The notes under the pieces are model-generated. The model saw nothing but the letters and a program-made list of their open reading frames with translations, was not told the origin of the DNA and ran no database searches. This document shows positions 43,521 to 52,885 of a stretch of 53,879 nucleotides of DNA, piece after piece. Made by a program: the position numbers and the translations under genes. This DNA is from an uncultured Lachnospiraceae bacterium. GTDB lineage: Bacteria; Bacillota; Clostridia; Lachnospirales; Lachnospiraceae. The stretch is taken from contig CACYWQ010000013.1 of the NCBI GenBank assembly GCA_902778165.1, forward strand, positions 1 through 53,879. The letters run 5' to 3'. The first letter of the stretch is position 1. Each line of letters starts with the position of its first letter.

Positions 43521-46500
43521 CTCTGCGCTTATATACTACCATAAACAATCCGACGCATGCTACCATAAATGCGATCACATATCGAATATTCATGCTGTTA
43601 TCTCCGGTATTCGGAGAATCATCCAATTTATAATTGCGTACTGTCTGGCCGTTACGAAGTATTGAACGACCTGTGTCGCCGTCGGTTGCATATATTCCAA
43701 AGTGGCTTAGATGATTAGTGGTAAAAGTAAGAGCCTTTGACTCTTCGTCAACCGTAGTTGCCATCTCTTCAAGCTGACCGTCATCATCCACACATACAAC
43801 ATGATATGTATTGCCCTTAACCCCCTCCGGAATAGGCATCGTTATGCTTAATTCAGCTTTGCCGAACTTCTTAATGGGAACAGTCTCCGTTACATCCTTA
43901 AGAGTTATATCATATCCTGCTATCTCAGGTGTATTATCACTTCCGAACAGTTCTGTATATAAAGCCTTAACTTCCGAAGCAACATCTGAATCAGACACAA
44001 TATTAAGAGTACCAACGTTCTCAGTCTCTGAGAATTTGCCCATATATCCGTCTATGGGATTACCGTTATATACTGTACGAACCACCGCATTACCTTCTGC
44101 AGGATACGAAGGCGCTTCTGCAAGTTTGATCTTGTCAAAGTCACTTATCTTATATGTGGTTCCCTGGATTGTTACAGCTTCGGGAAGCGATGATAATACA
44201 TCTTCACTGAATATGTAATTGTCACGAACTATCATATTGCCGGTCTCATTTCCTGAAGCATCAAGTTCCTTACTTAAGATAAGTCCCGAGAATCCAAGGG
44301 CATCATCATCAAGCACGGTTCCGTCAAATTCATTAACAGCATTAGGAACTACGGCATATAACACACCGTAGAGCGCATCCTGTCTGTATGCATCATTTTC
44401 AAGGCGGGCACTGGTATTATCACTGACAACCTTAGGCAATTCAGAACCTGTGAATACCACAACCTTAGTATTGTCTGATTTAACAGAGTCAGAGAAATCA
44501 ACACATCTGAGTCCCATCTCATTAACAGAACCCGGTATGGTAAGCGCCGATAAAGGACATCCCATATATGCTCTGTCACCAACTGTCGTGACATTATCAC
44601 CGCCCGTAACACTTGATAAAGACGTACATCCTCTGAATGCATCCTCTCCTACTTCAGATAAAGTTGCGGGAAGATTAACAGATGTGATCTTCTTATTATC
44701 CATAAATGTTCCGGGAGCAATCTTCTTAACTCCTTCAGGAATATTAATAACCGAATCAGTACCGCCGTATGCAAGTAATACTCCGTCACCTACTATTAAG
44801 AAATCTCCGCCTGATACATCACTCTTAAAGTTATTGATATAAGGCGTATTGGCAAATGCATAGCCGTCTATATCCGTGACTGTCGAAGGTATACTAACAT
44901 TCGAAAGATCATCACAATGATAGAATGCACCGTATCCGATGTGGGTCACACCTTCAGGAATGGACACCGAAGATACATTACTTCTGGCAAACGCGAAATC
45001 ACCTATGTCGGTAATATGCTCAGGGATCTGATAATCATCCATTTTCCTGTTGGCATAATATGCCTGCATCGCGATCTTATTGCCAACCTCGGTAAACTTA
45101 GGCAGATATCCGCCCTTACCGGAATCATAAATTATGGGATTATTATCCTCTGCGGCCCTGTCGGCCTCAGAAGACGAACCATCAGTTGCACCGTCAGTTC
45201 TTGTATCTGTAACAACACCCTGATGAACGGTAACATTGGGATCTAAGAACAATACCGCTCTTCCGCCTACAACTATAGTCTTGGCCACAACATCAGGGCC
45301 ATCTATAAGAGATAAGGGATCCACTGTAGGCATATAATCAACATTTGAAGGGTCTTTGCTGGCATCACGATATCCCGTTGCCGCACTGGCTATAGTAAGC
45401 GGGGATTCCTGATAATCGTGTCCGTCTCCTGCCGGAACATTCTGTGTTCCGCCGTTATTATCAGAACCGCCGTTATTTCCCGTATTACCGTTATTATCGG
45501 TATTAACATTATTACCGTTATTCGAAGAATTGGTTGAATCTGTATTAGTATCCGAAGAACCACCTCTGCTGGTTGCGCCTGAACTGCCGTTAGGATCAGA
45601 CATACCGGGAGTGGTATTGGCATCACTGCCCGTAGCGTTGCCATTACCTGCATTATTACCTGTTCCGCTATTTACAGACGAACTGTCAGGCAGATTCGGT
45701 ACTATAACAGGCTTGGTATCACCATTCTCGGTATTAGCTATATCGCTGTTATCGAAATTACGGAAGAATTCATAAGCCGCCGTACCCGGATCTGCAATGA
45801 TATTAAGGCGTGTACATCCGTCAAATGCAGTAGGATCGATATATGTAACAGAAGGCGGGATCACAACATCCACAAGCCCTATACAATTCTCGAATGCTTT
45901 GGCCTCGATAAACTGTACGCTGTAGGGAATATTAACAGCCTTAAGATTGCGGCAATTAGAGAATGCATATGCCGGAACGGCTGTCAGATACGACGATAAT
46001 GACACGCTGTCAAGCTTCTCATTACCCCAGAAAGCATATTTACTCATATGCTTAACGGAATTGGGCATACGATAATATGTGGCATCATATCCGCCAAGAT
46101 ATGCGTATAACATCTCGCCCTTATTATCATATAACCCACCGCCTAACACGGTAAAATCTTCATTATTGCGGCTTATATTGATCGTAGAGAGATTGTTACA
46201 TCCAGCGAACACTCCATAGCCCATCTCTTCCACTCCACCGCCAAGATAGACACTCGTAAGCTTATTATCTCCGGCAAATGCAGCCGTATCGATCTTCTTA
46301 AGAGCATCATGGGTAGTTATCGAATATAAATAAGGACAATTGGAGAATGCTCCGTGTTCGATAGACTTGGTGTTAAGTCCCGTATCCACTTGAGCTATAC
46401 TCTGATTGCCCGCAAATGCTTCTTCGCCGATTCGCGTAACATTATTAGGCACTGACACCTTAAATGCCGTACCCTCATACTTATCAAGCGAATCATGATC

Positions 46501-46614
46501 AAATTGGAATTCATCCACTACGGCCGCATTAAGCGCACCTGCAGGGATGGTGGCAATAAGCACTGCCGCAATGAGCAGTGCTATGCCAAAACCTTTTATT
46601 ATATATTTCTTCAT
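43507..46614 (-). CDS. BspA-like leucine-rich-repeat surface protein with SPNTG sorting signal
   Basis: 1035 residues. A signal peptide (KKYIIKGFGIALLIAAVLIATIPAGALNA) is followed by LRR_5 (BspA/TpLRR type) repeats to about residue 285, with recurring 'IGEEAFAGNQ', 'IEHGAFSNCPYL' and 'IDTAAFAGDNKL' units. A low-complexity linker of Gly, Asn, Ser and Thr spans about 315-395. A second LRR block is at about 510-710 (for example YGAFYHCDDLSNVSIPSTV). A mixed region follows, with a domain ending SHFGIYATDGD. The C-terminus has SPNTGD, a hydrophobic span and KRR, which fits the (S/P)PxTG sortase signals known from Clostridia. The likely role is adhesion or binding at the cell wall. The gene starts 2 nt after the first LRR gene's stop, with AAGG 8 nt before the ATG. 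Confidence 0.85.
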   Translation of the reverse strand: MKKYIIKGFGIALLIAAVLIATIPAGALNAAVVDEFQFDHDSLDKYEGTAFKVSVPNNVTRIGEEAFAGNQSIAQVDTGLNTKSIEHGAFSNCPYLYSITTHDALKKIDTAAFAGDNKLTSVYLGGGVEEMGYGVFAGCNNLSTINISRNNEDFTVLGGGLYDNKGEMLYAYLGGYDATYYRMPNSVKHMSKYAFWGNEKLDSVSLSSYLTAVPAYAFSNCRNLKAVNIPYSVQFIEAKAFENCIGLVDVVIPPSVTYIDPTAFDGCTRLNIIADPGTAAYEFFRNFDNSDIANTENGDTKPVIVPNLPDSSSVNSGTGNNAGNGNATGSDANTTPGMSDPNGSSGATSRGGSSDTNTDSTNSSNNGNNVNTDNNGNTGNNGGSDNNGGTQNVPAGDGHDYQESPLTIASAATGYRDASKDPSNVDYMPTVDPLSLIDGPDVVAKTIVVGGRAVLFLDPNVTVHQGVVTDTRTDGATDGSSSEADRAAEDNNPIIYDSGKGGYLPKFTEVGNKIAMQAYYANRKMDDYQIPEHITDIGDFAFARSNVSSVSIPEGVTHIGYGAFYHCDDLSNVSIPSTVTDIDGYAFANTPYINNFKSDVSGGDFLIVGDGVLLAYGGTDSVINIPEGVKKIAPGTFMDNKKITSVNLPATLSEVGEDAFRGCTSLSSVTGGDNVTTVGDRAYMGCPLSALTIPGSVNEMGLRCVDFSDSVKSDNTKVVVFTGSELPKVVSDNTSARLENDAYRQDALYGVLYAVVPNAVNEFDGTVLDDDALGFSGLILSKELDASGNETGNMIVRDNYIFSEDVLSSLPEAVTIQGTTYKISDFDKIKLAEAPSYPAEGNAVVRTVYNGNPIDGYMGKFSETENVGTLNIVSDSDVASEVKALYTELFGSDNTPEIAGYDITLKDVTETVPIKKFGKAELSITMPIPEGVKGNTYHVVCVDDDGQLEEMATTVDEESKALTFTTNHLSHFGIYATDGDTGRSILRNGQTVRNYKLDDSPNTGDNSMNIRYVIAFMVACVGLFMVVYKRRVVTA

Positions 46615-46616
46615 AT

Positions 46617-49600
46617 TTAAGCCTTAACAGGTATAGCAACCTTATCTCTCTTAAGGAAAAGGAATAATGAAGTTGCTGCCAGTGCTATGGTCACAAACCA
46701 CTTCGGATGTATCGGATCACCTGTCTTCGGTGATGAATCCATAAGGCCAACCTGAAGATTATTGGTATCCACATAAATCGTATAAGGCGAGAAGTGAGTC
46801 GCCGTGAAGCTAATGCAAGGAATACCGTCTACAGTCGTGAACTTACATGCAAGGTCTTCAAGCTGCGTACCGTTGACAACAGCTCCTACCTTATTGTTAC
46901 CTGCATACTGACGAAGAGCATCAGGTATAGGCATTGTCACATTAACCTTAAGACCTGTTGTATCAGTGATCTTATTGGTTCCCGTTGCATCATATAAGCT
47001 TATATCCATTGCAAAGTACTTAATCGGTGTCATATCACCGTACTTATTGGCAAGGGCTGTTGCTACCTGATTAGCTGCATCAGCAGACTCTGTAATCTTA
47101 ACCACGAAACTGTCTGTTGATCCGCTTACTGAGGCATAAGCCTTATCTACATCGGAAATACCAGGCTTGGTAATATCTACTCTTGTACTTGAACCCGTTC
47201 CTGCCGCAGGCGTACCATTGGCACCGGTTCTGTTATGAGTACCGGTAGAAGTCTTAGTGCCTGTAGCGCCACCACTTCCAGAACCTCCGTTACCACTTCC
47301 GCTCTTCTCATCCTTATATGTAGCTGTGATGATAGTTTCACCTGCAGCAGTTGTTACTGTAGTAGCCTTAGACGTCGAGCTGTATACGCTTGCTGCTGCA
47401 CCTGTTACTACCCACTTATCAAACACCTTACCTGAAGGGGCATCAATGGCTTCAATAACAACTTTAGTTCCCTCAGGATAAGAACCCGATCCACTACCAT
47501 ATACTACCGTAAGAGGATACTTGGTTGCAGAAGAACCACTTCCACCACTGCCTGTGGCCTGAGGTGTTCCTGCAGCCGCTTGAGTTGCAGCGGCCTGCGT
47601 AGGATCAACAGCGCCGTTCGTTACACCGGGTGAAGTTAAAGCATCAATTGTATCATATCTTGCTTCGAACTCAATCTTATCACCATCAGTCATCATCTCC
47701 TTTGTAAGAATAATGTCCTGAATCGTTTCATTTGTATACAATTCACCGGTCTTACGATTCATCCAGTATGCAAATTTATAATTCACATGTGCATCTACAT
47801 ACTCATTAAGGACCTCATGCTTATTAAGTCTGAATCCCGTATCTCTGCCTGTAGGGCTTTCGCCGGGTTTCTTCTTATCCGGTGTACCAAATTGAGCTCC
47901 GTCACGACCGCAATAATAGAATACGAAGAATGTCGGATCATTATCAATAATAGCGGAAACTCTATTTTTGCCCAATTTCTTGGACATCTTGGCAACAAGC
48001 GAATCCTCAGCAACTGATAATGTAGGTACATCTTTTGCAGCAAGATCATTTCCGAATGCATCAGTTGATAATAACAAATTAGGATTGGCAATAGATAACC
48101 ATATTCCGGGATCCTCACCAAATGCATCATCTTCTATTTCTCCGACAACATCAGGTATTGTTACTTTCGAGAGATTGTCACAATCATAGAAGCAATACTT
48201 GGGTATCGTATCTTCACTTATTCCATCCAGATTAACGAAATTGATCGTATCACAGTTGCTGAATGCCCCTTCTGCGATTTCGTCAACATTTGTTAGTTCA
48301 GGATCCGTGTTCTTATTAATACTCTTATCACCAACAACATCACCGCGCCCCGGGAAACATTCAATTATCTTCTTGCCGGTTGCTGTATTCTCGTAAAGAA
48401 TACCATTATTTGCAACAAAATCACTGTTTCCGCAGGCAATTGAATTAAGTTTGGTACAATCAGCGATTGGCAATTCACCAACATTTTCAATATCATCGCC
48501 CAAAGATAAATTATATAGATTCTCACAATTATAGAAGGCAAGATCAGGGAGATACTTGACATCATGCATTGTAACAGTCTCTATAATATCATTACCATAA
48601 GGATTCTTTTCATCACCTTCAAACTTTAAACTCTGAGAACCTCCAGCAGTTATACCTGTGGTTCCCAATTTGTCCAGATAATATACGTCCGGATCATCAT
48701 ATGTATATGTTTTATCCGTAGTACCATACAATCCATTAAACAAGCCAAACCGCTCATAAATTGGGAAATAATCAATACCCTCTAAAACATCATTGGCATT
48801 TTTTGCTGTGGCGGGATTAAGATATACTTCTACATTTTTACGATTATCAAATCCTCCAGCAGGTGCAGGAGATTTAATATATCCTTTAACATCAATAGAC
48901 TCTATTCCTTCCGGAATATCAATGTATTTAACAGCATTATAAAGATCCTGTTCTTTATTCGATAAAGCTTCAATATTATCAGTTATTTTCTTTACAAGAT
49001 CATAATTAGTTTTAACCGATCCATCTTCATTAAGATTAAGTCCAATAGCAACCGCATAATCATTCAATTGATCAAGATGAGGGTAATCCACAAGTGTTGC
49101 TAAACCATTTGTATTATCTAAAATTACAGTCATATTTGACGGCGAGTTAGTCTTATAACAAACTCGAACACCTTCACCGGGATCAACGAAATTGTCCTTT
49201 TGCATTGCCCATTTAAATGGACCATACTGCGAACCTATTTCACCATAGAATGTAAGTTGTTTACTACCGGTAGAAAACGCATTTGCTCCAATATCATCCA
49301 AACCCAGCGCAGTAGGATCAGTAGGCGTATCAAAATGAACTTCTACAAGTTTCGGGCACTCACTGAATGCACCCGCTCCAATTGACTCAACATTCTCACC
49401 CAGAGTTACTTTCTTTAGATTTTTGCATCCATTAAACGCTGTTTCTCCAATATTATGTACACCATTACCAAGATCTACATACGTTACTGATTCAAAATTC
49501 TTAAATACATTTGGTTCAATTGTTGCAACATTATTTCCATCTTTAATTACAATTCCATTGATGTATTTTCTCAAATCAGAATCTTTTTCGAAACATTGAG

Positions 49601-51806
49601 AATCGATGGAATTAATCGGAATTCCTGCAACACTTTCCGGGATTGTTAAAGGAGTTGATTTTTTTGATGGATCAAGGCCCGGGACAAATGCACAATTAAC
49701 AAGTTTACCGGTCTTATCTATGCCTTGAATCAAAAAACCATTACTAATTTCATATGTCTCAGGATTAGATTCATTATCGTCCTTAAAATATTTATAAGTT
49801 ACAGGAAGTCCTGCAGCTTCTATCACATTACCGTTTTCATCTTTTTTCTCTGGGTTCTTATCAACGGCCATTCTTGCACGCCAAGTACACTGCCTGGGAT
49901 AAGAATAATCAGATCCGAAGCTTTCAGGTCCCCAAACATAAAAATCCTTATTCTCAATATCATAGAACATGGTGGGGTCAAAAGTGATACTTTCTATATT
50001 ATCCTGAGCCGGGAATCTCATATAAGACAAATTACTACAACCCGATATCAAAGTATCCGGAATATCAGGGTCCCCAGAACCGTTCTCAATATTATATGTA
50101 TTATTTGTTCTCAATCCAGAAGGTAATTCTACAGTTTTAAGTTGTTTTCTGTTTGCCAATGTATATTTTCCGAGATTTGAACCATTATTAATGGAATCTG
50201 GAAATTTAAAATTCACAAGGCTTTCCGTTGGTGGAGAATTTGTTATTGCAAATGCATAATCCCCAATACTATCAATTTTCCTAATTCCAAAATCCACAGT
50301 ACTCAAAGTATCAATATCGCAAAAAGCACCAATACCAATACTAGTATCGCTCACTCCTCTATTCTCAAAGGTGACGGTTTGCAAATTACCACAATTATAA
50401 AACGCTCCATCATTGACCAGCGTAACAGTTTCCGGAATAGTAATAGAATCAATTTTGGTTTTTGCAAAAGCTTCCTTACCTATTTTTTGAACGCCAGTTA
50501 AATCAACAGAAACAAGATTTGTACACTTATAGAACGCTCTATTTCCAACATAGCACTCTCCGCCAAAAGAAACTGAATTCAAAACATTTGTATTACAAAA
50601 GGCTTCATCACATATATATTTAATCTGATCTCCGAGAGTGATATTAGTAATATTCTGTACACCTTTTAGCGCAGCCTCACCAACACCAATAATATCAATA
50701 AATTTTGTCACGAGATATTTCTGATTATCGGTATAGAAAATCGTATTATCAAATTTATTATCTAATCTCAACTGATCTTCTGGTTGACCAGAGTTAGCAC
50801 AAAAAATAGAAACAGTTTTGTCAGGAAGAGGCGCGCCAGAACCATCATACATGGCCATAGTTGATTCTTTTAATGAGATAGCATATTCTTTACCATTTCC
50901 AAATATTTTGTCACAAAGATATGCTTCTTTTTCTGCAGAGGTTTTATACCCTTCTGCATCACTTTGTTTCGCAGTAATTGCTTTTGGAGGCGCAGGTTTA
51001 GGGCTTACCGAAGCATCCGCCATTTTAGTATTATAATCTATCCAATCTGCTTGATATGATCTCCATAAATCTGGAAAATAAGTTTCAAAAAAGACCCTTC
51101 TTTTATCCGTAGCAGAAATGGTTGTGGGATCAACATTAAGTGTATACTCTATTCCCAGCTTCCTTACTTTAGCATCCTTTACCTTTGATTCACCAATATG
51201 AAGTGGAATAGTTATATAGTAATCCTCCTTCTCATCATCACTGGGATCATACGCTACAACAGTTGATAAATCATCATAGGAAGATGGTTCAATATATACA
51301 TAGTCGGAAAACAAAAGGCTCGAACTAAGATCAACTGGTCTTTTTGTTTGGTCAGTAGAGTTAAAGCTTGTTATAAAAGACTCTTTAAACCTTGTAGCCG
51401 GACTCGTCGTTGTATCTTCAGTTATTGATTTGAATTCAAATTGCCAATCTAAACTAGCAACACCTTGACCTGATATGCGTAATACATATGTTTTTCCAGA
51501 TGATTTGAATTTCGAATCCGGATATCCAGCAGATTCCATCGTCAAATCCACATTTTCAGGCAAGATTTTATTACCCGTGCCTCTAGCGAGTTCATCATTG
51601 GCATCCGTTTTCAATACTTCCAAAGAAGCATACGTCTGAGCTCCTGAAGTTTTCACCCCATCATACGCTCTATTCTCTGGTACAGGTATCGCCGCAACTG
51701 TAATTGCGGATATCATACATAACGCACCGATAGTTCGCCTGACTGTGCGCTTCATTCTCTTATTTCCGGTTTTCTTAGTAGCTCTTGCTTTTACGCTCTT
51801 AGCCAT
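46617..51806 (-). CDS. Large BspA-like leucine-rich-repeat surface protein with SPKTG sorting signal
   Basis: 1729 residues from ATG 51806 (AGGAG 6 nt upstream; the longer frame to 51842 starts at TTG). A basic N-terminus and signal peptide (RRTIGALCMISAITVAAIPV) are followed by a region of about 300 residues, then several LRR_5 blocks (units such as IGKEAFAKTKIDSITIPETV, IGETAFNGCKNLKKVTLGENV, IDDDAFGEDPG-like). Near residue 1450 is a divergent InlB/Flg_new-type repeat (YPLTVVYGSGSGSYPEGTKV), then Gly/Ser/Thr-rich linkers and a domain ending FTATHFSPYTIYVDT. The C-terminus is SPKTGD, a hydrophobic span and a basic tail, a sortase-type signal. The 5' two-thirds (about 48500-51800) is clearly more A+T-rich than the rest of the window. 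A sigma-28 type promoter is just upstream. Confidence 0.87.
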   Translation of the reverse strand: MAKSVKARATKKTGNKRMKRTVRRTIGALCMISAITVAAIPVPENRAYDGVKTSGAQTYASLEVLKTDANDELARGTGNKILPENVDLTMESAGYPDSKFKSSGKTYVLRISGQGVASLDWQFEFKSITEDTTTSPATRFKESFITSFNSTDQTKRPVDLSSSLLFSDYVYIEPSSYDDLSTVVAYDPSDDEKEDYYITIPLHIGESKVKDAKVRKLGIEYTLNVDPTTISATDKRRVFFETYFPDLWRSYQADWIDYNTKMADASVSPKPAPPKAITAKQSDAEGYKTSAEKEAYLCDKIFGNGKEYAISLKESTMAMYDGSGAPLPDKTVSIFCANSGQPEDQLRLDNKFDNTIFYTDNQKYLVTKFIDIIGVGEAALKGVQNITNITLGDQIKYICDEAFCNTNVLNSVSFGGECYVGNRAFYKCTNLVSVDLTGVQKIGKEAFAKTKIDSITIPETVTLVNDGAFYNCGNLQTVTFENRGVSDTSIGIGAFCDIDTLSTVDFGIRKIDSIGDYAFAITNSPPTESLVNFKFPDSINNGSNLGKYTLANRKQLKTVELPSGLRTNNTYNIENGSGDPDIPDTLISGCSNLSYMRFPAQDNIESITFDPTMFYDIENKDFYVWGPESFGSDYSYPRQCTWRARMAVDKNPEKKDENGNVIEAAGLPVTYKYFKDDNESNPETYEISNGFLIQGIDKTGKLVNCAFVPGLDPSKKSTPLTIPESVAGIPINSIDSQCFEKDSDLRKYINGIVIKDGNNVATIEPNVFKNFESVTYVDLGNGVHNIGETAFNGCKNLKKVTLGENVESIGAGAFSECPKLVEVHFDTPTDPTALGLDDIGANAFSTGSKQLTFYGEIGSQYGPFKWAMQKDNFVDPGEGVRVCYKTNSPSNMTVILDNTNGLATLVDYPHLDQLNDYAVAIGLNLNEDGSVKTNYDLVKKITDNIEALSNKEQDLYNAVKYIDIPEGIESIDVKGYIKSPAPAGGFDNRKNVEVYLNPATAKNANDVLEGIDYFPIYERFGLFNGLYGTTDKTYTYDDPDVYYLDKLGTTGITAGGSQSLKFEGDEKNPYGNDIIETVTMHDVKYLPDLAFYNCENLYNLSLGDDIENVGELPIADCTKLNSIACGNSDFVANNGILYENTATGKKIIECFPGRGDVVGDKSINKNTDPELTNVDEIAEGAFSNCDTINFVNLDGISEDTIPKYCFYDCDNLSKVTIPDVVGEIEDDAFGEDPGIWLSIANPNLLLSTDAFGNDLAAKDVPTLSVAEDSLVAKMSKKLGKNRVSAIIDNDPTFFVFYYCGRDGAQFGTPDKKKPGESPTGRDTGFRLNKHEVLNEYVDAHVNYKFAYWMNRKTGELYTNETIQDIILTKEMMTDGDKIEFEARYDTIDALTSPGVTNGAVDPTQAAATQAAAGTPQATGSGGSGSSATKYPLTVVYGSGSGSYPEGTKVVIEAIDAPSGKVFDKWVVTGAAASVYSSTSKATTVTTAAGETIITATYKDEKSGSGNGGSGSGGATGTKTSTGTHNRTGANGTPAAGTGSSTRVDITKPGISDVDKAYASVSGSTDSFVVKITESADAANQVATALANKYGDMTPIKYFAMDISLYDATGTNKITDTTGLKVNVTMPIPDALRQYAGNNKVGAVVNGTQLEDLACKFTTVDGIPCISFTATHFSPYTIYVDTNNLQVGLMDSSPKTGDPIHPKWFVTIALAATSLFLFLKRDKVAIPVKA

Positions 51807-51877
51807 CTCTTTCTCCTCATGTTCATTACAAACAAAAAGCAATTAAATATTGGATTTAATACACAACTCCATATTCT

Positions 51878-51904
51878 CTATCGGCATTTTGCCGCGATTT
51901 CTTA
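51878..51904 (-). promoter_or_regulatory. Candidate sigma-28 (SigD/FliA) promoter of the LRR surface operon
   Basis: Minus strand: TAAG (51901-51904), exactly 15 nt, then GCCGATAG (51878-51885). The known flagellar sigma consensus is TAAA-n15-GCCGATAA, so 10 of the 12 defined bases match with exact spacing. The expected transcript start near 51871 gives a leader of about 65 nt ending at a good Shine-Dalgarno and ATG 51806. Confidence 0.7.
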
Positions 51905-51958
51905 AGAGTTTTGTGAACAAAAGGGCATACTCATCCCTTTATATACACATACACCATT

Positions 51959-51986
51959 ATTTTACTATATATTGATGAATTTGCAA
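51959..51986 (-). promoter_or_regulatory. Weak sigma-A-like promoter candidate upstream of the LRR operon
   Basis: Minus strand: TTGCAA (51981-51986), 16 nt, TAAAAT (51959-51964). The region is AT-rich, so a chance match is quite possible; it would give a leader of about 150 nt. Confidence 0.25.
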
Positions 51987-52000
51987 GCCCCAACACAAAA

Positions 52001-52024
52001 TAAAGTGGTCTTTCGACCACTTTA
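52001..52024 (-). terminator. Intrinsic terminator downstream of vanZ
   Basis: A perfect 10-bp stem TAAAGTGGTC / GACCACTTTA closed on the minus strand by a GAAA tetraloop and followed by TTTTGTGTT. It insulates the LRR promoter from the vanZ transcript. Confidence 0.85.
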
Positions 52025-52053
52025 TCAATAATATACATATAACATTATTATCA

Positions 52054-52182
52054 TCATTTAATATCCGCAAGGATAGTTTCTATCGCCTCCGTATCCAGCC
52101 CCATTCGTGCTGCAATATCATCAACAGATAAGCCAATGCTATAACTTCTTTTTCACATATTTTCAATGACTCTATAAGCCCA
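52054..52182 (-). pseudogene. Frameshifted C-terminal gene remnant after vanZ
   Basis: Directly after the vanZ stop the minus strand encodes GLIESLKICEK in one frame. Continuing in the neighbouring frame it gives SYSIGLSVDDIAARMGLD and then TEAIETILADIK, with a stop at 52054-52056. The shift lies at a run of five A (around 52145-52152) and would be repaired by one base. The second part resembles a helix-turn-helix-like tail as seen at the ends of some Lachnospiraceae transposase/nuclease-family proteins, but I cannot name the family. It could also be chance. Confidence 0.35.
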
Positions 52183-52731
52183 TTATTCCCCGACAACCTC
52201 GTATTTGTCCAGACTTAGAGGCGCAAATATTGTCTTACGGCCGATATATCCGATGATCCGAACCAGTATCACACCGAAAAATATGCCGATACTGTCTATA
52301 AGAACATCCCTGGGTTCACCGCTTCTTCCCGGGACGAACATTTGATGATATTCATCCAGAACTGCGTAGCTTACGCATATTAAGCCCGTAAGCAGCATAA
52401 GACCGAATCCTCTTATTCTGTATACATAGAAAGGCAATCCTACGCTTATAGCAAGCAGGAAGTACTCTCCTACATGTGCAGCCTTACGCACATATCCGTG
52501 AATAACAATGGCAAGTGTGGCAAGCGAAATATCAGATAAGCCTTTGTGCCCCCACTTATTATAGCCATTAACTAGCGCCTTGCTGACTTCGAAACTAAGT
52601 CCTGCAGAATCTCCGCCCGGTTGTGATGACATATAGAATATGAAGCACATCATCGCTATAGCCGGCACGAAAGATAAGGGTTTAAGCAATATGCGTAATG
52701 TTTTCTTAATAAATAATCCCAAATATTTCAT
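52183..52731 (-). CDS. VanZ-family membrane protein
   Basis: 182 residues, with a basic N-terminus and about four membrane segments (PLSFVPAIAMMCFIFYMSS near the start, YFLLAISVGLPFYVY, GLMLLTGLICVSYAVLDE, IGIFFGVILVRIIGYIG). The VanZ signature is clear: LDEYHQMFVPGRSGEPRDVLIDSIG. VanZ confers low-level teicoplanin resistance in enterococci, but most family members have no proven role, and here there are no other van genes. It is more likely a cell-envelope protein. There is no clear Shine-Dalgarno before ATG 52731. It lies between the CAP lipoprotein terminator and the LRR operon. Confidence 0.88.
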   Translation of the reverse strand: MKYLGLFIKKTLRILLKPLSFVPAIAMMCFIFYMSSQPGGDSAGLSFEVSKALVNGYNKWGHKGLSDISLATLAIVIHGYVRKAAHVGEYFLLAISVGLPFYVYRIRGFGLMLLTGLICVSYAVLDEYHQMFVPGRSGEPRDVLIDSIGIFFGVILVRIIGYIGRKTIFAPLSLDKYEVVGE

Positions 52732-52824
52732 ATGGCTAATACTAACACATATATAGGTATAAATTCATACATATTTTCTTAAAATATTATTAGGATGATC
52801 AAACATAATCTACCGAAATACAAA

Positions 52825-52854
52825 AAGGTGCAACCCCTTTCGAGGTTGCACCTT
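52825..52854 (-). terminator. Intrinsic terminator of the CAP-domain gene
   Basis: Minus-strand arms AAGGTGCAACC and GGTTGCACCTT pair perfectly over 11 bp, with two further inner pairs closing a GAAA loop, then TTTTTGTATTT. The 154-nt gap to vanZ otherwise shows only AT-rich sequence with no promoter I can defend. Confidence 0.9.
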
Positions 52855-52885
52855 GGTTATTCCGTACATTCAGTACTCTACATCG

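Larger units (their letters stand above)
51807..52182. other. 376-nt intergenic region: regulatory signals and a gene remnant
   Basis: No intact gene. Read in minus-strand order it contains a short frameshifted coding remnant (52054-52182), a GAAA-loop terminator (52001-52024), a weak sigma-A-like element (51959-51986), a sigma-28 type promoter (51878-51904), and the leader of the large LRR gene. The leader region also has two small hairpins (AAAGGG-n9-CCCTTT around 51920-51940 and CGGCA-TTT-TGCCG at 51882-51894). The second of these coincides with the sigma-28 -10 box. Confidence 0.7.

Noticed and set aside
51807-51960. A cyclic-di-GMP or other riboswitch in the LRR leader
   Set aside because: Only two small hairpins are present; none of the conserved GEMM core bases could be found.
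52183-52731. The VanZ protein as evidence of glycopeptide resistance
   Set aside because: No vanHAX, vanRS or other resistance genes are nearby; the family is widespread with unknown roles.
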